Below are positions 46,777 through 57,031 of a DNA stretch of 64,000 bases, piece by piece. Location: positions 62,001-126,000 of the forward strand of contig NZ_JBDKWG010000133.1 of NCBI RefSeq assembly GCF_040151475.1, written 5' to 3'. The position numbers and the translations under genes were made by a program. Numbering within the stretch: position 1 is the stretch's first letter; each line of letters begins with the position of its first letter. Below the pieces are notes generated by a model. The model saw nothing but the letters and a program-made list of their open reading frames with translations, made no database searches and had not been told where the DNA came from. This DNA comes from CAXBNB01 sp040151475 (GTDB lineage: Bacteria > Bacteroidota > Bacteroidia > Cytophagales > Cyclobacteriaceae).

Positions 46777-47415
46777 TTAAAATCCGAATGTGTAACTAAC
46801 AGAGACTATATGTACCACACCATTGGTTGATTCCAGATCGGTAGTACTCATCACTGAAAATCGCTCCTGTTCTTCAAGTATTCCCGTATTAATGTTAGGA
46901 ACCTGCACTGTGGCACTATAAACTACACTTTTAGGCCCATATCCCGGAATACCACCTCTGGGACTATTTGCAAAAAACACGCTAACAGGTTCACCATTGG
47001 CATTTGTTGTCTCAATTTTTCCTTTTTCAGGAATATCAACCCTCATCACTTCTTCAGAAATCATGTATTTCTTGAGCAATAAGCCCAAAGTATCCTTTAC
47101 TGAAGCTGGAAGTTCTTCCAGTGATTTAGGTACCGGATCCAATTCAAGTTTGTCAATAAACAGTTTGAATGCTCCATTTTGAGGAGCAAAAAATGTACTA
47201 TTCTCAGCATTCACAAGGTCTTTCAAATTGTTTTCGTCTATCACCCAAAGCAGGGTATCAAAGTACCTTTGCTTCTCTACTAAAAAATCATAAGTAGAAA
47301 CATTTAATTTACCATCTGACAATCCGCCATCAAAGTAATAGTCATCCTGACAACTCATTAAACTGCCTGCCAGAAGCACCAGGGCTATTGCTATTATATT
47401 TAAGTTCTTTTTCAT
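46777..47415 (-). CDS. Fasciclin (FAS1)-domain lipoprotein, second cassette
   Basis: A 212-residue lipoprotein (LMSCQDDYYFDGG). The FAS1 features are STFFAPQNGAFKLFIDKL near the N-terminal side and the closing TNGVVHIVSVSYTFGF. FAS1 domains mediate adhesion or binding. It parallels the lipoprotein at 52042-52656, which ends TNGVVHVLDHEHKFGF. It follows SusD by 29 nt in the same operon. Confidence 0.85.
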   Translation of the reverse strand: MKKNLNIIAIALVLLAGSLMSCQDDYYFDGGLSDGKLNVSTYDFLVEKQRYFDTLLWVIDENNLKDLVNAENSTFFAPQNGAFKLFIDKLELDPVPKSLEELPASVKDTLGLLLKKYMISEEVMRVDIPEKGKIETTNANGEPVSVFFANSPRGGIPGYGPKSVVYSATVQVPNINTGILEEQERFSVMSTTDLESTNGVVHIVSVSYTFGF

Positions 47416-47444
47416 ATTGATATCTCTCTTAAATTATTAGAATT

Positions 47445-48956
47445 TTACTCCCAAAATGAATTTTGAGTCATAGATGGGTTGCTAAGGAAAGCTTCGTCTG
47501 CCACCGGCCAAAATGCCGCTCCATTTTTTTCGTCATTTTCTGAAATGAATCCGGTAAACTCATGTATGATGCCATTTCTCATCAGATCATAATAGCGATG
47601 AGATTCACCTGTCAATTCGCGTCTTCGTTCCTGAAGTATCTCGCCAATTAGTTGGTCTTGATCAGTGTTCTCATAATCGTCAAGTCCCGCTCTTTCCCTT
47701 ACCATATTCATGTGCAACAACGCATCTGCAGTATCACCAAGACGGGCAGCTGCCTCAGCCCTGAGCAATAGAATTCCTCCGTATCGAAACAGCATGATGT
47801 TATGATCGTACTGCGCAGTGAAATTTGGTGCTTTTTGATACTTAGCAAACATTACCCTGTTTTCATCATTAGCCAAAGGATTGGCATTGATTTCATAATT
47901 TGGCTGAGGGCCAATACTCATAAAAAATTGTGGAATTCTCTTGTCACTCAGGTCAGTGTACATTTCCAAAATCTTACTCTTAGGAATTCCAAAAGAACCA
48001 TTCTCTCTTGTAGTAAATGGTTGGATAAAATACCAATTCACAGCTGAGCCATAGTAACCCAGGCTCTCTCCGCTTTCAAATGAGTAAAATATTTCGAATA
48101 TGCCTTCATCGCTACAGCCTTCATCAAACAATTCACGGAATTCTTCGGTTTCCATCAACCTGTAAACATTGCTTTTTTCAATAGCATCAATGGCGTCAAC
48201 TGCTTTTGCATATTCTCCCTGCCACATATATACATGAGCCAAAACAGCATTGGCAGCTCCACTAGTGGCCGTAGTTTTCGATTTGCATCGATCAGGAACA
48301 CCATCCACCAAATACTCTTCAGGAAGATCTTCCAATGATAGCCTCAAATCGTCAGCTGCCTGTTCCAATATGATATTCATATCGGTTCTGCCAAGTGGTT
48401 CAATGTTCTCAGACTTCAAATTCAATGGAACATCTCCCCAGATCCTTACCATATAAAAATACACGAACCCTCTTACAAAATGAGCATGGGCAATTGCCAG
48501 CTTTTTCTGCTCATCAGTAATGTTATTTACAATACCAGGTACATTTTCCAGTACGAGATTACACTCTTCTATCACCCTGTAAAACAGCCTCCAGTTATGC
48601 AAATCTCTAAGTGTAGGGAATGCTCTGAGGTTGTTGGCAATGATATTTTTCCAATCTGAATCATTGTCAGCCGGATTTACCCAATCTCCTGACCTTGAGT
48701 CTCCATAAATCATATAATCTCCCCAGGAACTTCCTCTTGCTGATGTAGGTACATCAGTTTTAGTTAGACCCTCAAGGGAACTTCTTAGTATAGAATAAAT
48801 ACTGGTGACTGCCAGTTGAGCATCGTTGTTGTTTCTCCAAAATTGCTTCTGTGTAACAGCGTTTATTGGTCTCTGATCCAGAATGTCATCGCATGAAGGT
48901 GCGACAGCTAATGACAACAGAAATAAAATTGATATTTTGATATTTAAACTTTTCAT
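47445..48956 (-). CDS. SusD/RagB-like lipoprotein, second cassette
   Basis: A 503-residue lipoprotein (VAPSCDDILDQRP). The SusD N-terminal domain is seen in KQFWRNNNDAQLAVTSIYS and AHFVRGFVYFYMVRIWGDVP, and the C-terminal domain in LLLRAEAAARLGDTADAL, MNMVRERAGLDDY and QERRRELTGESHRYYDLMRN. It ends in QNSFWE, a usual SusD ending. It follows the SusC gene by 11 nt and forms its surface lid. Confidence 0.95.
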   Translation of the reverse strand: MKSLNIKISILFLLSLAVAPSCDDILDQRPINAVTQKQFWRNNNDAQLAVTSIYSILRSSLEGLTKTDVPTSARGSSWGDYMIYGDSRSGDWVNPADNDSDWKNIIANNLRAFPTLRDLHNWRLFYRVIEECNLVLENVPGIVNNITDEQKKLAIAHAHFVRGFVYFYMVRIWGDVPLNLKSENIEPLGRTDMNIILEQAADDLRLSLEDLPEEYLVDGVPDRCKSKTTATSGAANAVLAHVYMWQGEYAKAVDAIDAIEKSNVYRLMETEEFRELFDEGCSDEGIFEIFYSFESGESLGYYGSAVNWYFIQPFTTRENGSFGIPKSKILEMYTDLSDKRIPQFFMSIGPQPNYEINANPLANDENRVMFAKYQKAPNFTAQYDHNIMLFRYGGILLLRAEAAARLGDTADALLHMNMVRERAGLDDYENTDQDQLIGEILQERRRELTGESHRYYDLMRNGIIHEFTGFISENDEKNGAAFWPVADEAFLSNPSMTQNSFWE

Positions 48957-48967
48957 AAAATTATATT

Positions 48968-51900
48968 TTATAAGCCTACAATTATTCCAAACAATGCGTA
49001 GCGAGGTTTAGGATAACCACCGGAATTGTCATAACCTGAAAGTGAAACTGCCTCTGCATCCGGACCACTATAGTCCTGGAAAATGGCTACATTATTTAAA
49101 GTGGCGTAGGTCTTCAAGCTTCGTAAGCTCAACTTGTCCAAAATGGTTCTTGGGAAATTGTAGCCGAAAGTGATCGTTTGAATTCTGAAGTAAGATCCAT
49201 CTTCAATAAAGGCGGCATCATTGTCAAATACTTGTGCTACCTGATTCCATGGATTTACGCTTGGGTATTTGGTCTGATCACCTGGCTGATTCCAAATACT
49301 GTACTGTGACAGATCAGAAATATTTCCACCAGCGAAACCAGAACCAAACTGAAATCTATCAAGCTGGGCAGTGTTTACGATATCTCTACCTACTACAAAT
49401 GAGCACAGTGTATTGAGGTAAAATCCTTGGTATGTGAAATTATTGCTAAATCCTCCTACCCAGTCTGGGTTAGGGTCGCCACTATATACCCTGTCTTTTT
49501 CGTTGATTACAAAATCTTTGTTTTGGTCAATGATTCTTCTGTCTCCAGCTACTAAATCCTTTCCATCCCATCCTTTGAGTTTGGCACCATTTTCAGGATT
49601 GACAGGCACTTCTTCTTCACTTTGATAAGTACCATCAGAAATAAACTGAAACATTCCATTTAAAGGGCGTCCTACCCTGATGATAGAACCTCTACCTTGA
49701 TCTCTGATAATGTCTTCATTACCTCCGGCAATGGCGGTTACTCTGTTTTTATTATAAGCAAAGTTGAAATTGGTTGACCATGAAAATTCTTCATTTTGAA
49801 TGTTTACAGTATTTAATGTTACTTCAACTCCTTGATTCAATACATCGGCTGCATTTTTAAAGATCTGAACATATCCGGATGTATTTGGCAAATCTGTAGT
49901 CAATAGAAGTCCTTTGGTAAGTTTATGATAGTAATCAAATACCAAACTTATTTTACCATCAAACAGTTCTAAATCCAACCCATAATCAAACATAGTGGTT
50001 TGTTCCCAAGTAAGTTCTGAGTTTTTGTAACCATCTGTCCATACCGGGTTAAATCCACCGTTTCCTCCATAACCAGCAGTTGGCTCCAAAATACCAAGGG
50101 CTAAGTAATCCTCACTAAACTGTCCACCAGAGAGTCCTACACTGGCACGTAACTTTCCAAAAGTCAGAAATGGAATATCCATAAAAGACTCGTTTGAAAA
50201 AGTCCATCCTATAGCTCCTGAAGGAAATACTCCCCATTTGTTATTTTCACCAAACTTGGAAGAACCATCTGTTCTCAATGAACCAGAGATCAAATACCTG
50301 TCGTTGAAAATATAGTTTATTCTGGAGAAATAAGATAATATGGCATTAGCAGAATAATTAGATCCTCCGTCTGCCACTGCTACCGGAGCATTTACATTTT
50401 CAGCTATACTTTCCTGACTGGTATTGGCAGATGCTACCGTAGATTCAGATTTAGTGTATTGCACTCCCTGCCCAACCAAGAAATCAATATAATGGTGGTC
50501 GTTGATGGTATTTTTATACGTAACCGTATTGTCCCAGATTAGATTTTGTGTTTCACCCAAAGACGACTCTGAGGTTCTGTCAATACCATCTCCTCCATCC
50601 GCTATCACAATTCTTTCAGGATATTTCTCATCCCTCATTGATCTGGAATAATCCAAACCTCCTGATGTTTTGAAAGTAAAATTTTTGAGAAACTCATAAG
50701 AAATATTCAGGTTGGTTCGAATTCTGTTGTTGATATTTCTATCATCATACTTCACCTGATCACTAAAACCGTCTAAGATCGGAGAGTCAGGAGCAGGAAG
50801 TAAGGAAGAGGTAAATCCAGGCTCTGCAAGAGAAAGTCGTCTGGAATTGTTGGTTCGGGATATCCCAACCACAGAGTTGATTGACAACTTTCTGTCAAGA
50901 CCAAAAAATGTACTGTTGAGCAACATATTTGATCTTTGAAACTGGCTATTGATGGCAATCCCTTTGTTGATAAAATGTCCCATACTCAAACTGTAGTTAC
51001 CAAAATCACCTGCTCCTCTGATCGATGCATTGTAATTTTCAGTTTTACCCATGGAATAAACTTCCCTTTGCCAGTCTGTAGAATTATTGTAATAAGGATT
51101 TAAGCTATCAGACAAAATAGCAGGTAACGGTAAGTTAGGATTGTACCTGTCGTACAAAGCCACTTTTTGTCTCCTTTCTAAGGCACCTCCTGCAGTATTG
51201 ATCAACTGTGGCACCAAACTAATACCTACCAAAGATGACAGGGTAATTTGTGGTTTTCCACGTTTTCCTTTTTTTGTAGTGACCAAAATAACACCATTGG
51301 CTGCCCTCGATCCATAAATGGCGGCTGCAGAAGCATCTTTAAGTACTGTGATATTCTCTATATCATTGGGATCAATGTCTGCAAGTACGTTGGTTCCTGT
51401 AACATTAAATTCACTCGTTGCTTGTGATAAAATAGGAATACCATCTACCACGTAAAGCGGCTCACTGGCTACTTCGCTTCCTCCACGAGTCACCGCCGAA
51501 AGCCCTCTGATGATCACCACCGGAGCAGCACCAGGTTCACCTGTGTTTACCTGAACGTTTACACCTGCAACCCTACCCTGCAACATCCCTTCCATATTCT
51601 CAGCAACCTGAGAACCCGCCAGGTCAGACATTTTGATATTGGAAATGGAGCCTACATTGTCTTTCGCTTTTTGTTCTCCATAAGCCACTTCGATTACAAC
51701 TTCGTCGAGTTGCTCTGCATCAGAAGCCATCGCTACATCTATTACAGATTGAGCACCAATAGTAATCACCTGGCTGGCATATCCAATGTATCTAAACTCC
51801 AATGCAGTGGCTCCAGCAGGCAAGGACAACTGGTAATAGCCCTCTATGTCAGTAGCAGCACCTCCACCATTAGGTGATATGATCACTGAAACTCCCGGAA

Positions 51901-52009
51901 GGCCTTCACCTTCTTCTCCGGTTACCCTTCCTTTCACAATTTTTCCCTGTGCATATATCAGGTTTGATATACTGGCGGAAAGTAAAATGAATAGTAATAT
52001 TTTCTTCAT
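48968..52009 (-). CDS. SusC/RagA TonB-dependent transporter, second cassette
   Basis: A 1013-residue transporter with a signal peptide (LLFILLSASISNLIYAQ), a carboxypeptidase-D regulatory-like domain (VKGRVTGEEGEGLPGVSVII), a plug with DEVVIEVAYGEQKAKDNVG and AIYGSRAANGVILVTTKKG, and a barrel to the C-terminal GLxx aromatic-poor end. No STN domain is present, so it is not expected to signal through FecR. Two in-frame starts are possible: 52009 places the signal peptide at the very N-terminus and is used here; 52030 adds seven residues. The fasciclin gene upstream ends at 52042. Confidence 0.94.
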   Translation of the reverse strand: MKKILLFILLSASISNLIYAQGKIVKGRVTGEEGEGLPGVSVIISPNGGGAATDIEGYYQLSLPAGATALEFRYIGYASQVITIGAQSVIDVAMASDAEQLDEVVIEVAYGEQKAKDNVGSISNIKMSDLAGSQVAENMEGMLQGRVAGVNVQVNTGEPGAAPVVIIRGLSAVTRGGSEVASEPLYVVDGIPILSQATSEFNVTGTNVLADIDPNDIENITVLKDASAAAIYGSRAANGVILVTTKKGKRGKPQITLSSLVGISLVPQLINTAGGALERRQKVALYDRYNPNLPLPAILSDSLNPYYNNSTDWQREVYSMGKTENYNASIRGAGDFGNYSLSMGHFINKGIAINSQFQRSNMLLNSTFFGLDRKLSINSVVGISRTNNSRRLSLAEPGFTSSLLPAPDSPILDGFSDQVKYDDRNINNRIRTNLNISYEFLKNFTFKTSGGLDYSRSMRDEKYPERIVIADGGDGIDRTSESSLGETQNLIWDNTVTYKNTINDHHYIDFLVGQGVQYTKSESTVASANTSQESIAENVNAPVAVADGGSNYSANAILSYFSRINYIFNDRYLISGSLRTDGSSKFGENNKWGVFPSGAIGWTFSNESFMDIPFLTFGKLRASVGLSGGQFSEDYLALGILEPTAGYGGNGGFNPVWTDGYKNSELTWEQTTMFDYGLDLELFDGKISLVFDYYHKLTKGLLLTTDLPNTSGYVQIFKNAADVLNQGVEVTLNTVNIQNEEFSWSTNFNFAYNKNRVTAIAGGNEDIIRDQGRGSIIRVGRPLNGMFQFISDGTYQSEEEVPVNPENGAKLKGWDGKDLVAGDRRIIDQNKDFVINEKDRVYSGDPNPDWVGGFSNNFTYQGFYLNTLCSFVVGRDIVNTAQLDRFQFGSGFAGGNISDLSQYSIWNQPGDQTKYPSVNPWNQVAQVFDNDAAFIEDGSYFRIQTITFGYNFPRTILDKLSLRSLKTYATLNNVAIFQDYSGPDAEAVSLSGYDNSGGYPKPRYALFGIIVGL

Positions 52010-52041
52010 ATTAAATATATTTTTTTTCATATAAAATTTAT

Positions 52042-52656
52042 TTAAAACCCAAACTTATGTTCATGATCTAAGACATGAACCACACCGTTTGTAGTCTGAA
52101 TATCACCGGAGGTAACCAACACTTCTGCCGATGTAGTACTCTTTTTATCTGCTTTCAAACTGGCATATAAGTCAGCATCAGTGTATATAATGTTTTTAGC
52201 TCCTACATTCTGAACACCTTTGTATTCTCCAGATACTATTTTCACATTCATGTTGATAGCATTGGCAGTGACTACATCGTCACCAAGTCCCGAGGTAATG
52301 CTATTTCGTAGCATTTTAGCATCCACTATGATGTACTTCTGAAGTAAAGAGTCTAAATCATCCACATTTGCTTCTGCAACTGAACCGTAATCCATACTAC
52401 CCAGGTAGTTAAGAATTGATTCATTTTGCAAAGCGAACAATGTGACATTGTCTTGATTGACAAGTGCTTTTCTATCTGTCTGATCTATGACCTTCACCAG
52501 CTCTGAAAAATTGTTCGGATGTGCACTCAAATAATCGTAGCTTGTCATATTAACCACTCCTGAAGCAGTACCGGATTCTATAAAATAGTCCTCTGTACAT
52601 GAAGTAATCACAACTGCAAGTACGAGCAATAATTTTCCTTTAAATATATTTTTCAT
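52042..52656 (-). CDS. Fasciclin (FAS1)-domain lipoprotein, first cassette
   Basis: A 204-residue lipoprotein (VVITSCTEDYFIESG) with a FAS1-like domain (VTLFALQNESILNYLGSM, then TNGVVHVLDHEHKFGF). It starts 16 nt after the SusD gene and corresponds to the fasciclin lipoprotein of the second cassette. It is likely a surface accessory for the SusC-SusD pair encoded just before it. Confidence 0.83.
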   Translation of the reverse strand: MKNIFKGKLLLVLAVVITSCTEDYFIESGTASGVVNMTSYDYLSAHPNNFSELVKVIDQTDRKALVNQDNVTLFALQNESILNYLGSMDYGSVAEANVDDLDSLLQKYIIVDAKMLRNSITSGLGDDVVTANAINMNVKIVSGEYKGVQNVGAKNIIYTDADLYASLKADKKSTTSAEVLVTSGDIQTTNGVVHVLDHEHKFGF

Positions 52657-52672
52657 ATTCGTACTATTTTAG

Positions 52673-54079
52673 TTAATTCCAAAAAGGATTTTGAGTCATC
52701 AAAGCATTGTTATCAAATGCTTCACTTGAAATAGGCCAGTAAATTATCCCATCTCTGACATCAGCAGGAGATATAGTAGATACCTTCTCAGATACTTTAC
52801 CAAATCTCACCAAATCAAAGAAGTCTTGCCCTTCTCCATATAATTCTCGTCTTCTTTCGGTAAAAATTGCCTCTTCCAGTGCTCCGTCATCCAGTTCTAC
52901 ATAATCAGGAAGTCCAGCTCTGTTTCTGACTTGATTTAGAAAGTCCTCTGAAGCTGAAGGATTAGTAACCATAGTGGCTTCTGCTCCTAGCAACAAGATG
53001 TCCGAATACCTGAAAAAGCTACTATTTACCAGTGGGAAATTGCCCTTTCTGTAAGAAACAGTTTCAGTTCCATCATTAATACTGAAATACTTCGTTCTTC
53101 TGGCATCTGATGAACTATAAAGAGCATTTACTTCTGAATAAGTTGGTGGATCTATTCTTGACAGTAGTTTACCATTGAAAAACACCTGATCATTGAACAT
53201 ATCAGAATTCAAATCCTGATACTCAAAATCAGAATTGAAGTTTGAAAGAGCAGAAAACACAAATATGTTTTCAATTGTATTACCCTCGAAAACCCTGGAC
53301 AAATCATTGGCCAAATCGTGCAACTCATACCTTTCAAGGTTAATTAGATTGTTCACCGCTTCTAATGACAATGGATAATTTCCATTCCATGCATGAATAT
53401 GCGCAAGTAAAGCATAACACGCTCCCTTAGTAGCTCTGGTTATTGAAGAGCTAAAATCTTCATCACCGCTTTCTGTTAAATATACATCAGGAAGTACAGC
53501 CGAAATAGCAGTTAAATCTGTAATCAGGAAATCCAACAAATTAACTTCAGAAGTTCTGGACATGGCATCAATCTGGCTTGTTTTAGTAACCAAAGGAACA
53601 TCTCCCCAAATTCTTGCCATATTGAAGTATAGAAATGCACGAATAAACTTTGCTTCCGCTATGATATTGTTTTTTTCCTCTTGAGTGATAAAGTCAGGTA
53701 TATCACCGATCTTCTCAATGACCACATTGCATTGGGTAATTGCCTTATAAAACCTTCCCCAATCTTTCAAAGTACGAAACAATGCCTGGCTGGAATGCAA
53801 CTCCTGATTGTACAATTCTTCAGCTTCAGGGCCATTTAGTTTCAGCAAACCAGATCTCACATCGCTATACAATGCCCAGGAAGTTTCGGTAACGATTGCC
53901 CTTCTGGCCAATACATAGGCTCCTGAGATGGCCATAAATGCACTCTCTCTTGTGGTAAAAAAATCTTCTTCTTCCCCTTTATTGAGGTCATTGATCTCCA
54001 AAGTATCACACGATACTACAGGAAGCCACAAGCTCAACAACAGAGAGAGTTTTATCAGTAAACTTTTTCTATTTTTCAT
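52673..54079 (-). CDS. SusD/RagB-like lipoprotein, first cassette
   Basis: A 468-residue lipoprotein (LPVVSCDTLEIND). N-terminal domain: RESAFMAISGAYVLARRA and EAKFIRAFLYFNMARIWGDV. C-terminal domain: ILLLGAEATMVTNPSA, NQVRNRAGLPDYVEL and TERRRELYGEGQDFFDLVRF, ending QNPFWN. It is read 2 nt after the SusC gene at 54082-56904, with which it should form a complex. Confidence 0.94.
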   Translation of the reverse strand: MKNRKSLLIKLSLLLSLWLPVVSCDTLEINDLNKGEEEDFFTTRESAFMAISGAYVLARRAIVTETSWALYSDVRSGLLKLNGPEAEELYNQELHSSQALFRTLKDWGRFYKAITQCNVVIEKIGDIPDFITQEEKNNIIAEAKFIRAFLYFNMARIWGDVPLVTKTSQIDAMSRTSEVNLLDFLITDLTAISAVLPDVYLTESGDEDFSSSITRATKGACYALLAHIHAWNGNYPLSLEAVNNLINLERYELHDLANDLSRVFEGNTIENIFVFSALSNFNSDFEYQDLNSDMFNDQVFFNGKLLSRIDPPTYSEVNALYSSSDARRTKYFSINDGTETVSYRKGNFPLVNSSFFRYSDILLLGAEATMVTNPSASEDFLNQVRNRAGLPDYVELDDGALEEAIFTERRRELYGEGQDFFDLVRFGKVSEKVSTISPADVRDGIIYWPISSEAFDNNALMTQNPFWN

Positions 54080-54081
54080 AA

Positions 54082-56904
54082 TTATAATCCTAAGCTTAGT
54101 CCAATTGAAACTGATTTGTAACGAGGAGTTCCCGTGGTATAAAGATTGAATCCATTAACTGCATTCCAGTTTTCCTCTGGGTCTAACCCACTATAGTTGG
54201 AACCAGCAACAAACAGATTTTGTCCGGTTATGAAAACCCGACCACTTCCAAAACCAAGTTTTGAAAGAGTAGATTCACTGAAATTGTATCCGAATGTCAA
54301 ACTGTTCAACCTGATATATGATGAGCTCTCTATCGCTGCAATGCCTTGAATACTTACATCGTTAGCATCAGAATTCAATAAGTAATAATTTGTACTGGAG
54401 CCATTGCCTTCAAACATTCCTCTATTCAACTCATCAACATTGGATGTGTATCTCTCACTCACAGATTCGGTAAGGATTTTTCCTCCAAATGAGTAAGAAA
54501 ACAATCCATCAAGGTAAAATCCTTTGAATTCCAGTGTGTTGCCAAACCCTCCGTACACATCAGGCTGTGGGCTACCCACAAAATACCTGTCATTTTGATC
54601 CAGAATATAATCACCATTCTTATCCAAAATCTTTGGCATTCCTTCTCCAAGCTCTACACCGGAATAATTTAGTTTCAATCCTGTAGCAGGGTCAACCGGA
54701 ACATCAGAGTCACTGGTATAAACTCCATTGGCAGCATGAGCATAGAATCCGTTTATTGGTCTTCCTTCAGTGATTGACCCGTAAAACAGATTGTTGGCAT
54801 CAGCAGGCATCTCAGTTACTTTGTTGGCGATCAAGGAAGCATTTAGCCTCGTGTTCCATGAAACCTCTCCTACCGCAACATTTGCAGATACACCTAAATT
54901 GAAGCCGGTATTTTTCATACCAATACCATTTTTTACTTCTTCAGAGTATCCCACAGTGTTTGGTAGCATTACCTGATAGTGGTAATTACTAATACTATTT
55001 GTGAAATAGTCGGCCGACACAAACCACTTGTTGTTCAATAAACCTAAGTCAACTCCAAAATTGTAGTTGGTAGATTTAGGATTGGTAAAACTGTGGTTGG
55101 TTCTTGAATATCTGGTAACACCAGTACCATTCTCTCTCACTCCGGCATAATCTCCTATGGTGCGTATATCACTTTTCCAAAGATGGTCTTCGGTGGGTAA
55201 AATTCCAGACTTGCCATAATCAGCCTTCAGGTTTGCATAAGAAATCCAACTCACGTCTTCCAATAAAGAAGTTTGGGCTATGTCCCAACTGGCACCAACC
55301 GCAGGATAGATTCCCCAACGCTCATCTTTCGGAAGCTTGGAGGTACCATCTGCTCTAATCACTCCACTTAACACAAGTCCATCCAGCACCTCATAGTTAG
55401 CATCAGCAAAAAATGACAACAGTGCATTCTTTGACAAGAAACTTCCACCGTCTATAGCACTAAGTGATATTCCTGTTATGGTTTTAACAAAGTTACTGGT
55501 TCCGGTAGCGTCTCTATCAGCAGACACTTCAGTGTATTGTCTGTCATCAACTATGATGCTCTGACCAATTGTAACATTAAGTAGACGCCCGTTAATCTTT
55601 TTAGAATAAGCCAACGTGTTTTCATTCATTACCTGCTGCCTTCTGGTAGTAAATGAACTGATGAAAACCCTTCCGCTGTTTACTGTGGATGGCACAAAAT
55701 AGTCTCTCCTACCAGTCTCATAATCAAGGCCTATGTTAGAATTGAAAGTTAAATTATCAGAAAACGCATAGTTGAGGTTGATGGCAGACAACAAATGATT
55801 GTTTACATTAACATCTCTCAACTGATCGTCATCTTCGAAAATGGTAGCCGGAAAAATTGGATTATCATTTTCAGCAAAAAATGATTGCTGAAACAAGTTG
55901 GATGTACTGTTTCCTCTATCCACTCTCGCAGCAAGCAACATCACTCCCAAGGTAAGTTTGTTGGTTACATTGTAGGTGGTGTTAAGATTGAGGTTCAATC
56001 GTTTCAGACCAACACCACTTTTCGGTGACTCTTCATTGTAATACCCCATGTGTAGCAGATAGTTTCCATAAACCCCACTATTACCAATGTTCATATTTAC
56101 ATTCTGAACAGACCGGGTCTCATAATTGTCCTTTTGCCAATCTGTGTTATAGCCATAAAATGCATTGGTACTATCACTCAGGTACATTGGGATTTCAATT
56201 CCATCCAGATCGCCAGGCAGTACAATAGCTTTATTATAAAGACTTCTCAACCTTCTTCTTTCTGCATTTCCACTGATGGTTGATCTCAACTGAGGAACGA
56301 AATTGACTCCACCGGAAACACTGACAGAGATCTTTGTGCTTTCATAAGCTGCTCCATCTTTAGTAGTAATTGAAATGATTCCATTGGCTCCTCTGGCTCC
56401 ATATCTTGCCAAAGAAATCGCAGAGTTCAACACCTCAATAGACTCTATATACTCAGGGCTAATCTGGCTAAGTGGATTAATTTGCGACGCTTCAGATGCA
56501 TCTACATAAATTGGCACTCCATTTAACAAAATCAATGGTCGGTTTTCAATGCCTACAGATGCTGTATTTACTGTATTTACTGACATCACACTTTGAATAC
56601 CCGGAGAGCCATTCCAGTTTTGAACAAAAAAGCCTGATAGCCTTCCCTGAAGTAGATCTTCCAAATCTGCCGCAGGTATGTCTTTCAACTCATTGCCATA
56701 AATCTTTTTATGGTTGGCTTTTATTTCCTTCTCTACCAAGAGAGAATCTTGTTCTGAAGAAGTCGATTGCTTCGACTTCTTGTCATTTCCAATGTCATAT
56801 CCACCAGAGGCCTGAATATTTGCTACCAAAAGAATTTGCAACAAAATCACACAACCTGAAAGTTTAAAACCCACATTGGTTTTTGGTTGTAAATTTTTTG
56901 TCAT
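54082..56904 (-). CDS. SusC/RagA TonB-dependent transporter lacking the carboxypeptidase-regulatory domain, first cassette
   Basis: A 940-residue transporter. After a signal peptide (CVILLQILLVANIQASG) there is only a short polar stretch of about 45 residues, rich in Lys, Ser and Glu, before the plug starts at LKDIPAADLEDLLQGRLSGF. The usual carboxypeptidase-D regulatory-like domain and its EVVVxGYGxQ linker are absent. The plug (NRPLILLNGVPIYVDAS, LARYGARGANGIISITTKDG) and the barrel (to VSIGLSLGL) are intact, and the frame is open. The start at 56904 fits the signal peptide; 13 upstream codons are also open. Confidence 0.92.
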   Translation of the reverse strand: MTKNLQPKTNVGFKLSGCVILLQILLVANIQASGGYDIGNDKKSKQSTSSEQDSLLVEKEIKANHKKIYGNELKDIPAADLEDLLQGRLSGFFVQNWNGSPGIQSVMSVNTVNTASVGIENRPLILLNGVPIYVDASEASQINPLSQISPEYIESIEVLNSAISLARYGARGANGIISITTKDGAAYESTKISVSVSGGVNFVPQLRSTISGNAERRRLRSLYNKAIVLPGDLDGIEIPMYLSDSTNAFYGYNTDWQKDNYETRSVQNVNMNIGNSGVYGNYLLHMGYYNEESPKSGVGLKRLNLNLNTTYNVTNKLTLGVMLLAARVDRGNSTSNLFQQSFFAENDNPIFPATIFEDDDQLRDVNVNNHLLSAINLNYAFSDNLTFNSNIGLDYETGRRDYFVPSTVNSGRVFISSFTTRRQQVMNENTLAYSKKINGRLLNVTIGQSIIVDDRQYTEVSADRDATGTSNFVKTITGISLSAIDGGSFLSKNALLSFFADANYEVLDGLVLSGVIRADGTSKLPKDERWGIYPAVGASWDIAQTSLLEDVSWISYANLKADYGKSGILPTEDHLWKSDIRTIGDYAGVRENGTGVTRYSRTNHSFTNPKSTNYNFGVDLGLLNNKWFVSADYFTNSISNYHYQVMLPNTVGYSEEVKNGIGMKNTGFNLGVSANVAVGEVSWNTRLNASLIANKVTEMPADANNLFYGSITEGRPINGFYAHAANGVYTSDSDVPVDPATGLKLNYSGVELGEGMPKILDKNGDYILDQNDRYFVGSPQPDVYGGFGNTLEFKGFYLDGLFSYSFGGKILTESVSERYTSNVDELNRGMFEGNGSSTNYYLLNSDANDVSIQGIAAIESSSYIRLNSLTFGYNFSESTLSKLGFGSGRVFITGQNLFVAGSNYSGLDPEENWNAVNGFNLYTTGTPRYKSVSIGLSLGL

Positions 56905-56998
56905 ATTATCATAGGTTTTATTAGTTTTTCTAATTTTAAACATTAGTGCTTTTTAAAATTTTTATTTAGTAAGAACACTTTGAAAAGTAAGCCGACAC

Positions 56999-57016
56999 GG
57001 TACATGTACATGTGCC
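56999..57016. promoter_or_regulatory. 18-bp near-perfect palindrome upstream of the first SusC
   Basis: GGTACATGTACATGTGCC is palindromic except for one mismatched pair; its centre ACATGTACATGT (57002-57013) is perfect. It lies between the LamG lipoprotein gene (ending at 57032) and the SusC start at 56904. No T-tract follows, so an operator is more likely than a terminator. Confidence 0.35.
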
Positions 57017-57031
57017 AGCTTTCGAAAAATT

